Source: an uncultured Pseudomonadales bacterium
GTDB lineage: Bacteria; Pseudomonadota; Gammaproteobacteria; Pseudomonadales; Pseudohongiellaceae
NCBI GenBank assembly: GCA_949372635.1
Contig: CASIAB010000012.1
Coordinates: 1 to 34,962, forward strand
Direction of reading: 5' to 3'
Length of the DNA: 34,962 bases
Part shown: positions 27,949 to 34,962 of the stretch, one piece after another
How positions within the stretch are numbered: position 1 is the stretch's first letter
How the letters are laid out: each line of letters opens with the position of its first letter
Notes under the pieces: model-generated
The model's input: the letters and a program-made list of their open reading frames with translations, nothing else
What the model was told of the DNA's origin: nothing
Database searches by the model: none
Position numbers and translations under genes: made by a program

Positions 27949-28476
27949 CTAGCCCAGAGTAAAGAATTGCCCGCTGCTCCAGATACCCATACCCGGGAGT
28001 CCTGTTTCGGCTTCACTTGGCACTGCAAGATCAACCAAGCGATAGAAAACAGCACGATTTATTAACGCATCGAGACCGCTTCGCACATGGATGCTGGGAT
28101 GGGGCTCACCACTATCCGGATCTACTTGAATATTCAGTAGATGCTCTTCTCCTGCCACGACCTTCTCGCCAATATTCGTGGTAAAAGTTAATTTCTGCTG
28201 ACTCCCCTCTCCCTCGACATCCATATCCAGAGCCACGAAAGGGCAGTCTTCGACTTGTATCCTAACTTTCTCTGCGGGTGTTACCAGATAGTATTCGCCA
28301 TCGTCTGCGATTTTTAGAACCGAGGCGAAAAGCTCTACCAAGGCAGCGCGGCGAATCGGTTTTCCTTCATGGATCCAAGTGCCATCTCTGGCAACAACCA
28401 TATCCATGTCGCCGCAGAATGGCGGATCCCACAGGTGCACCGGCGCTGGCCCGCGACCCTTGATCTTGCGCACCAT
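27949..28476 (-). CDS. DUF1285 domain-containing protein
   Basis: 175 residues, the usual size for the family. It has the hallmark strings PVHLWDPPFCGDMDM, ARDGTWIHEGKPI, YYLVTPAEKVRI and CPFVALD. The function is unknown; the fold is described as a two-domain beta-rich protein. The start is uncertain. The ATG at 28476 is preceded in frame by codons for ETIDPFD and by no Shine-Dalgarno, yet no other standard start codon occurs before the next upstream stop. An ATG in the neighbouring frame (about 28509) hints at a small frame change. It may be co-expressed with etfBA or alone. Confidence 0.85.
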   Translation of the reverse strand: MVRKIKGRGPAPVHLWDPPFCGDMDMVVARDGTWIHEGKPIRRAALVELFASVLKIADDGEYYLVTPAEKVRIQVEDCPFVALDMDVEGEGSQQKLTFTTNIGEKVVAGEEHLLNIQVDPDSGEPHPSIHVRSGLDALINRAVFYRLVDLAVPSEAETGLPGMGIWSSGQFFTLG

Positions 28477-28747
28477 ATCGAAGGGGTCGATAGTCTCGCC
28501 CTCGGCATTACTACTATCATCACTACTTTCGCTTGAGATCGTTCTACTCCCAGATTAACAAGTTCCAGCTGCTTACTATCAGCTCCTATCACCCTGTCAA
28601 TAATACGGCGTGCCGAGTGCTACCGCAAAGCCCAGTACGCTATCAGTATTGACTGCGCATCCTAGGGCTGAATAGGCCTAAGTGTTACACTTCATCTTCA
28701 CGAAACAGTTCAATTACTGATTTCCTTAAATACGTGCCTGTACCTTG

Positions 28748-29853
28748 ATGCCTCTACTCCTTCGCGAACCAGAATTCAAAGATCTCTTCACTCAAGATCT
28801 GCCGTTGATAGACGTTCGTGCACCGATGGAATTCGAACACGGCGCATTTCCTAATGCCATTAACCTTCCGCTGCTTTTAGATCACGAGCGGCACGAGATA
28901 GGGAAGAAGTATAAAAATGCAGGCAAAAATGCGGCGATTAATCTGGGGAATGAACTCGTCAGCGGCGAGAGCAAAGAACTACGGCTAAGCAATTGGCAGA
29001 AATTTCTCCACGCGAATCCTTCTGCTGCAGTGTATTGTTTCCGCGGCGGGCTACGCTCTCAAACAGTGCAGCAATGGCTGAGCCGATCTGAGTATCGATG
29101 TGCCGGTGATTGAGGGAGGTTATAAGGCACTGCGGCGTTACCTGATCGATACAATAGAAGCGGTTAGGCTAAGCTCTCAGTTCATGATCATTGGCGGCAA
29201 AACAGGAAGCGCCAAGACGCACCTGCTCAATTCTCTGAATTTCAGCGTCGATCTCGAAGGACTAGCCAACCATCGCGGCTCTGCATTTCGGCAAGCGTAT
29301 TCAGGGACAGCCTAGTCAAATCGATTTCGAGAATCAGTTGGCTATCGCCCTACTAAAACTACCCTTCGAGAATGCCCAGCAACTCTTTCTTGAGGATGAA
29401 AGCAGGTCAATCGGCTCGATGTCAATTCCGAAAGAATTCCATGATAAAATGGCTGACTCACCTATCGCCATGCTCGAGGAATCTATGGCGGCCCGGGTAG
29501 AAACAATCTACAAAGACTACATCTACTCCAATTTTCAGGATTTTCAGAAAGATGACGCAGAAGCTGCGCAGAAAAATTTCTCGAAGTTTCTCCTAGGGAG
29601 CCTAGAGCGAATACAACGTCGGCTCGGAGCCGAGAAGCATACTGAACTCCATGCTGTAATGGAGCAGGCGCTGACCCACAATGATCCCGCCGAATCCGAA
29701 GCGCTACACCGACAGTGGATAGAACGGCTGCTATGCGACTACTACGACCCCATGTACGAATACCAGATCAACAAGAAACTCGATCGCGTCATCTACCGCG
29801 GCAGCAGAGAAGAGTTCTTGGCCTGGGCGTCACATATCAACAGGCAGCCGTGA
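28748..29853 (+). CDS. mnmH: tRNA 2-selenouridine synthase (MnmH/SelU), interrupted by two frameshifts
   Basis: The enzyme swaps the sulfur of 2-thiouridine for selenium, via a geranylated intermediate, at tRNA wobble position 34. Frame one has an N-terminal rhodanese domain with active Cys at about 97 (YCFRGGLRSQ). Near 29098 the frame changes to IDVPVIEGGYKALR and a P-loop GGKTGSAKTHLL, where the second conserved Gly is Ala. Near 29286-29288 one T too many in a T-run breaks HRGSAFG. Frame three then gives QPSQIDFENQLAIAL and the C-terminal domain to 29853. The repaired length of about 368 residues is normal. The ATG at 28748 is one codon inside a TTG start. As read it is non-functional. Confidence 0.88.
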
Positions 29854-29856
29854 CTC

Positions 29857-32607
29857 ATGGCCATTCGTCGTTTTGACATCGATGCCTTACTACCACTGCT
29901 TAGCAATGGCTTCACGCTACTAACTCCTAACAATCGAGGCGTGGACGGAATCCTACGCGAATACGCGAATGGTTTTCGAAGTAGCAGCGAGAAAATAAAG
30001 ACTTGGGAGCGACCCGCTGTATTTGCAATCGATATCTACATCCAACAGCTATGGCAACTCGCTGCCTCTCAGGGAATAGCCCCCTTCAATGAGACGCAAC
30101 TGCTAGGTCGCTTCGATGAACAAGAAAATTGGCTACAAATCGTACGATCAAGCTATGAAAAATATCCGCTTCTCAATAGCGAAGAAACGGCAAACTCAGT
30201 CGCGCGAAGCTATCGATTCTTTCAACAATGGGACGTTGCTGCGAGCTTTGATCCGGAACGCTATCGCAGCGCAGTCGACTTTCAGACATTTCTAGATTGG
30301 AGCGAACAATTCCAGGCGCGTTGCAAAAAAATCAACGCCGTTAGCCTCAGCGACGCCGGCAGGATAATCGCAAAGCATATCGAAGAGATTAAACCGATAC
30401 TGCCGAGCAAGATCGCGCTTATTAATTTCAATCAGCCTCCCCCTCTATACGTAGAACTAATCGATGCTCTAGCCCTGGTTTGTGAAGTTGAATGGCCTCG
30501 TGTTGGAGCCCAAGACCCACAGTTGGGCCCGGTCTTCGCAGATAGGGACAACGCGTACCGCTGTTTCCAAAACAACAGCACAGAGATTGATGCTTGTATC
30601 GATTGGTGCCAGGACAAGGCCCGCGAATTTCCGGACTCACACATCGGCATAGTAGTTGACCACAGCCGTTCTTTGGAGCCGCCGATCGAAGAGGCGCTAT
30701 TTAGAAACAGCAAAGCCAACAATAACAAGCATTTCGATATCGCCGATCATCTTAATCGCTATCAGAGCACAGAATCACTAGACGAGCTGCCAGACTTTAG
30801 CGTGGCTTTGTCGCTGCTTGCGCTCAATCGTGAGCTGATAGATAGCGAACGTTTCTGCAAGTTACTGCAGCTACCAAACCTACTTGGTGAGGAGGAAGAA
30901 CCGCAGGCACGCATTGCCCTAGAGATAGCTCTTCGCGGGAACACAGAAGCCGAGGTTCGCCTCACGCAGCTACGTTCAGTCATGCTGCAAGACAATCGTA
31001 GTCATCACTGCCCTGTCCTAGCCCAGAATTTACTCGCCTTTAACGAACTCGCTAGGCACGAACACAATCATCAGTCGTTACGCCAATGGCTGCAGCTATT
31101 TAGCAATCAGTTACAATTGATTGGCTGGCCAGGCAACCCTTCAGCTGAACACAATCAACAGCAAAGTTTGCTTTGGCAGCAGTGCATTCAACGCTTTGCA
31201 GCCTCATCGAAAGTACTAGGCAATATTTCTCTAAGCAACGCTCTAGCGAAGCTGCAGACTTATCTGAAGCAATCAAAGGTAAATCTAAACTTTGATGACC
31301 GCAGGCAGATTTCCTTAATAGATGCGGAAGAAGCGCAGGATCTTCAGTTCGATCACCTTTGGATTCTATCAGTAGATGACAGAAACTGGCCGCAGCCAAT
31401 CAACCCTGTGGCGTTTCTTCCCTATAGCCTGCAGCAAGCGCTGGAAATGCCGGGAAGCTCCAACCAACAACAGTTAGGTACCGCGCTCACGCAGCTGGCT
31501 GCACTTCGCAAAAACACTACAGCAGAGCTGGTGATTAGTTATCACGCGCTAGAAGAAGAACTCACCATTCGGCCGAGCGCCCTACTAAAAGAGATAACCT
31601 TCGAACAACCGAATGCTACTGAAGTGATTCCTGAAGGACATTCAAGCAATCAGATTACTAACAATCTAGAGAGGTATGAAGAAACACTTCACATCCCGCT
31701 GACTAGCGACGAAGACGTGTCCGGAGGAACTGGCTTGTTAAGCAATCAATCTAACTGTCCGTTTCGAGCCTTCGCCAGAAATCGCTTGAGGGCTAAGGGA
31801 CTCGATGAGTTTAGCTATGGCCTGAATTCCTTGGTTAGAGGAAACGCCTTACATAAAGCGCTAGAGCATATCGGCCTGCAACTAGGTGATTCCAAAACAC
31901 TGCATAGTCTGTCCCCTGCCGAGACAGAAGAAATGACCGCACAAAGCGCAGAGATGGCTATCGACTATCTTAGAAAATATCATCCCGAGACAATGACTCC
32001 TGCCTTCTCGCTGCTTGAGAAAGGCAGGTTAACGAATTTATTGGAGGGCTTTCTGGCACTGGAAAAACAGCGCAGCGAGTTCACCATCTTAGATAACGAA
32101 AAAAAAGTTTTCTGGCAACATTCAGGGCTCTCACTTGATTTGCGCATAGATCGCGTCGATCAACTAGGCGATGGTTCTCTCGCTCTGATCGATTATAAGA
32201 CGGGAAAATTTACTAACTACAAATGGTTTGATGAAAGACCAGATGACTTGCAGCTCCCGCTTTATCAAATTGCTCTCAGCACAGGCACCGACCAGCCGGT
32301 CAGCGCCACGCTCATCTTTCAGCTCAATGCAGAGAACATAGGACTGATCAGCCCTATGGAGCTAAGCGACTTTGGCGCGCAGGTAAAAGTCAGCAGACAG
32401 GCGAAGTCATTTGAAGGCGGTTGGCCCGCCCTGCAAAATTACTGGAATAAGAGCATCCATAAGCTTGTAGAAGAATTCGAATCCGGCCTCGTAGCCGTCG
32501 CTCCGACGCGAGGAGCTACTACCTGCCAATATTGCGACCTCGGCCCGCTGTGCAGAATAGCCGAATCAGAGCAAAGCGAGATACCCTTAAGCGAAGAAGA
32601 GATATGA
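29857..32607 (+). CDS. PD-(D/E)XK nuclease, AddB-like recombination/repair protein
   Basis: 916 residues starting 3 bases after the mnmH stop. The N-terminal two-thirds looks like a decayed helicase-type fold without a Walker A. The C-terminal nuclease has ALIDYKTGK (about 776) as the catalytic D-YK motif. Cysteines at about 634 (CPFRAF) and in CQYCDLGPLC (about 888-897) match the AddB-type iron-sulfur clamp. This fits the family annotated as probable DNA repair protein or inactivated superfamily I helicase. It overlaps the downstream helicase by 4 bases (ATGA), so the two should form an AddAB/RecBCD-like end-processing complex (inference). Confidence 0.88.
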   Translation: MAIRRFDIDALLPLLSNGFTLLTPNNRGVDGILREYANGFRSSSEKIKTWERPAVFAIDIYIQQLWQLAASQGIAPFNETQLLGRFDEQENWLQIVRSSYEKYPLLNSEETANSVARSYRFFQQWDVAASFDPERYRSAVDFQTFLDWSEQFQARCKKINAVSLSDAGRIIAKHIEEIKPILPSKIALINFNQPPPLYVELIDALALVCEVEWPRVGAQDPQLGPVFADRDNAYRCFQNNSTEIDACIDWCQDKAREFPDSHIGIVVDHSRSLEPPIEEALFRNSKANNNKHFDIADHLNRYQSTESLDELPDFSVALSLLALNRELIDSERFCKLLQLPNLLGEEEEPQARIALEIALRGNTEAEVRLTQLRSVMLQDNRSHHCPVLAQNLLAFNELARHEHNHQSLRQWLQLFSNQLQLIGWPGNPSAEHNQQQSLLWQQCIQRFAASSKVLGNISLSNALAKLQTYLKQSKVNLNFDDRRQISLIDAEEAQDLQFDHLWILSVDDRNWPQPINPVAFLPYSLQQALEMPGSSNQQQLGTALTQLAALRKNTTAELVISYHALEEELTIRPSALLKEITFEQPNATEVIPEGHSSNQITNNLERYEETLHIPLTSDEDVSGGTGLLSNQSNCPFRAFARNRLRAKGLDEFSYGLNSLVRGNALHKALEHIGLQLGDSKTLHSLSPAETEEMTAQSAEMAIDYLRKYHPETMTPAFSLLEKGRLTNLLEGFLALEKQRSEFTILDNEKKVFWQHSGLSLDLRIDRVDQLGDGSLALIDYKTGKFTNYKWFDERPDDLQLPLYQIALSTGTDQPVSATLIFQLNAENIGLISPMELSDFGAQVKVSRQAKSFEGGWPALQNYWNKSIHKLVEEFESGLVAVAPTRGATTCQYCDLGPLCRIAESEQSEIPLSEEEI

Positions 32608-34962
32608 CGGCCGCGGAAAAACAGGTAGTCGACTTCGATGCACGGCAGAACGCATTGGATATCACTCGCTCCATCGCCGTACAGGCCCCTGCAGGCTCAG
32701 GTAAAACAGAGCTACTCAGCCTTCGCTTTCTAAAACTACTCGCCGTATGCCAGCACCCAGAAGAAGTGCTAGCTATAACGTTCACCAAGAAGGCCGCCAA
32801 TGAGATGGCGCAAAGGATTCTCAATACACTCGAATGGGCACAGCAGGTCGACCCAATAGCCATAGAGACACAGTTAGATCGCGATAAATATGAGATCGCC
32901 AACAGCGTATTAGCACAAGATGCAAAAGAATCTTGGCAGCTGCAGCAATCACCAAACCGGCTGCGAATTCAAACCATAGATAGCTTCTGTAACTTCCTCG
33001 CAAGTCGGCTACCGATACTTTCCCATTTTGGAGGGCCGCTACAAATAAGTGAGCAGATTGATGATTGCTATCACCTAGCTATTCGAAACTGTCTAAAACT
33101 ACTGAACGAAGACCTGCCAATCTCCGCTGCCATCGGTAAGTTGATGCTGCACTTCGACAACGACAGTGAAAAGCTAGAATCTCTCCTAACAAATCTCTTG
33201 AAGCAGCGTGAACAGTGGATTGGCGATATTGTGGGCGTTGCGAGCTCTCCTGAGCAAGCCATGGACTATCTCGCAGCAAATCTATTGGAACTGATAGATG
33301 AATCCATCGAGAGCGCGCAATTGCTATTGGAGCCTTACACCGCCGAATTAATGCCGCTACTACGGTACGCCACTACAAATCTTCGCGAGGGGGGTATCGA
33401 TTCTGATCTGCTGCTTTGCAGCGACCTAAACGAACTCCCGAAATCCAGCCATACATACCTGACTACTTGGATCGGCCTGACTAAACTGTTTCTTGTTAAG
33501 TCCGATACGGCATTTCGTAAAGGTGTTACTAAAGACGTCGGTTTTCCACCGCAGTCAGGCAGCAAAGAACAGAAGGCACTTCAAAAAGAAAAGAAGGACG
33601 CGATGAAAGCGCTGCTGCAGTCGATGGCTGAGTCGCCTGAGCTTTTACAGGCGCTGGACTATCTGCGCAGACTTCCGCCACCCAATGATGACGAACTCTC
33701 CTGGGACTTTCTCAACACACTGACCTTAGTGCTCCCAACCCTAATGGCTCAGCTGGAGCTGGCGTTTACGCAAAAGAACAAAATTGACTATCCACAGGTA
33801 AGTTTGGCGGCACTAAGCGCGCTAGGCACTGAAGAGAATCCTACAGACCTGGCACTTAGCCTCGACTATCAGATCAAACACATACTGGTTGACGAGTTCC
33901 AAGACACGTCATCCTCACAGATGGAATTGCTGCGTAAATTAACAGCGGGCTGGGAAGAACGAGATGGACGCACACTCTTCGTCGTGGGCGATGCGATGCA
34001 GTCTTGCTACGGGTTTCGAAACGCCAACGTAGGCCTGTTCATTAGGCTACGAGAAAATGGCATGGCTCATATCCCGATCACCGCGATAGACCTGTTAGCG
34101 AATTTTAGATCCGACAGCGGCGTAGTAGACTGGGTAAACACAGTGTTCTCCGGCGCCTTTCCTGAACAGAACGACATCTCCCGAGGCGCGGTAAGTTACT
34201 CGCACTCCCATGCGGTACATGCAAAAGACATCGAGACTGCCGTATCGACTCGCATCTATCAGTACGATGAAGACGGTAAGACTGAAGCCTATATCGAGGA
34301 GGCTGCGTATATTGCAGATGAGATATCGCGCCTTCGCGAGCAGCATTCCCAGCACAAGATAGCCATACTCGTGCGCAGCCGAGGCCACCTAGAATACATA
34401 CTTCCCGCACTTCGCGAAGCGGAGATCCCTTGGCTTGCCAACGAGATTGACAGACTCAATACGCTGCCGCTCATCACCGACCTGATTAGTCTAACAGGCG
34501 CCGTATGCAACCATGCAGACCGACTTTCTTGGTTAGCCACCCTCAGAGCGCCATGGTGTGGAATCTCTTCAGAGGATCTGCATGTCGTAGCGAATTTTGG
34601 AAATAATATCAGCGTGTTTGAAAGCATGCAGCAGCTGTGCGCCGACAAACAGAACACACAACTCAGCAGCGATGGCCTTCTACGCATAGTAAAACTAACG
34701 TCGATACTGCAAGGCGCTCTCGGCGCGAAACTACTGACTAGAATAAGCCGCGTAATTCGTACTACATTTAGCGAGTTAGGCGGCGAACTAATTCTTCGAT
34801 CTGATTCAGAGCGCGACAGCTTAGAAAGATTCTATGAAATTCTAAAAAACTCAGAAGCCGCGGGCAGACTCGAGAACTTTTCCGAATTCGAATCTAAGAT
34901 AGAGAAGAGCTTCGTCTCCAGCGCCGCATTAGCAGCTGATGCCAACCCTGTGCAAATCATGA
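32604..34962 (+). CDS. UvrD/RecB-like superfamily I DNA helicase (partial, cut by window end)
   Basis: Open from the ATG at 32604 to the last base, 786 codons without a stop. Motif I APAGSGKTELL is at about 27-37. Motif Ia has ITFTKKAANEM, and IDSFCNFLA follows. Motif II HILVDEFQDTSSSQ is at about 425. Motif III is VGDAMQSCYGFRNANVGLF, where relatives often have DPMQSIY, and motif IV NFRS follows. The window stops in PVQIM, where the TIHKxKGLEF motif is expected. The C-terminal part, which may include a nuclease domain, is not visible. It is coupled to the nuclease gene by ATGA and is probably the motor of a break-repair complex. Confidence 0.9.
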   Translation, partial: MTAAEKQVVDFDARQNALDITRSIAVQAPAGSGKTELLSLRFLKLLAVCQHPEEVLAITFTKKAANEMAQRILNTLEWAQQVDPIAIETQLDRDKYEIANSVLAQDAKESWQLQQSPNRLRIQTIDSFCNFLASRLPILSHFGGPLQISEQIDDCYHLAIRNCLKLLNEDLPISAAIGKLMLHFDNDSEKLESLLTNLLKQREQWIGDIVGVASSPEQAMDYLAANLLELIDESIESAQLLLEPYTAELMPLLRYATTNLREGGIDSDLLLCSDLNELPKSSHTYLTTWIGLTKLFLVKSDTAFRKGVTKDVGFPPQSGSKEQKALQKEKKDAMKALLQSMAESPELLQALDYLRRLPPPNDDELSWDFLNTLTLVLPTLMAQLELAFTQKNKIDYPQVSLAALSALGTEENPTDLALSLDYQIKHILVDEFQDTSSSQMELLRKLTAGWEERDGRTLFVVGDAMQSCYGFRNANVGLFIRLRENGMAHIPITAIDLLANFRSDSGVVDWVNTVFSGAFPEQNDISRGAVSYSHSHAVHAKDIETAVSTRIYQYDEDGKTEAYIEEAAYIADEISRLREQHSQHKIAILVRSRGHLEYILPALREAEIPWLANEIDRLNTLPLITDLISLTGAVCNHADRLSWLATLRAPWCGISSEDLHVVANFGNNISVFESMQQLCADKQNTQLSSDGLLRIVKLTSILQGALGAKLLTRISRVIRTTFSELGGELILRSDSERDSLERFYEILKNSEAAGRLENFSEFESKIEKSFVSSAALAADANPVQIM

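Noticed and set aside
28335..28592. Second minus-strand ORF overlapping the DUF1285 gene
   Set aside because: It reads the conserved DUF1285 codons out of frame. Only its ATG is of interest, as a possible original start.

Overview
The window looks like a chromosomal piece of a gammaproteobacterium. The main evidence is one long minus-strand block whose gene order is typical of that class: lolC-lolD-lolE-(comEC)-exbB-exbD-msbA-lpxK-ycaR-kdsB-(ptp)-murB. It is followed by uvrC-pgsA-tRNA-Gly, another conserved gammaproteobacterial run. The TonB-dependent receptor, the PQQ enzyme fragment, the etfBA pair and the AddB-like nuclease/UvrD-like helicase pair would suit a heterotrophic, possibly marine, lineage. 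That last point is inference and no species can be named.

Layout. 1-7831 is an accessory segment bounded by inverted copies of a tRNA-Gly 3' end, each next to the 3' end of a tyrosine integrase gene. Inside are a two-gene phosphotransferase of the PEP-synthase/rifampin-phosphotransferase type with swapped gene order, a gene-poor kilobase, a frameshifted TonB receptor, and a PVA-dehydrogenase-like fragment fused at its broken end to a beheaded integrase. 7805-21394 is the conserved backbone on the minus strand: tRNA-Gly, pgsA, uvrC, murB, a broken phosphatase, kdsB, ycaR, lpxK, msbA, exbD, exbB, a comEC remnant, and lolE/lolD/lolC. 21482-23279 holds a serine recombinase with an altered active site and a gene-free kilobase. 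23280-25960 is rne, with an intact catalytic half and a decayed scaffold tail. 25997-28476 is a bidirectional terminator, etfA, frameshifted etfB and a DUF1285 gene. 28748-34962 is mnmH (two frameshifts), the AddB-like nuclease and a helicase cut by the window end.

How the genes work together. kdsB and lpxK make the Kdo-lipid A core, MsbA flips it across the inner membrane, LolCDE releases lipoproteins to the outer membrane, MurB serves peptidoglycan, and ExbBD energises TonB receptors. The block is an envelope-biogenesis operon series. EtfAB carries electrons from acyl-CoA dehydrogenases. MnmH modifies wobble uridines. The nuclease and helicase probably form a RecBCD/AddAB-like break-repair enzyme.

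The most striking property is gene breakage. There is clear decay in comEC, the ptp gene, the RNase E tail and the integrase/PQQ junction. There are also isolated one-base frame changes in lolC, lolD, etfB, mnmH and the TonB receptor. The first group cannot be simple read error. The second group hits normally essential genes, so it may be either recent mutation or sequencing error. I did not find a defence system or CRISPR array. The best candidates for something undescribed are the split phosphotransferase pair within the inverted tRNA/integrase frame, and the recombinase with the substituted active site.
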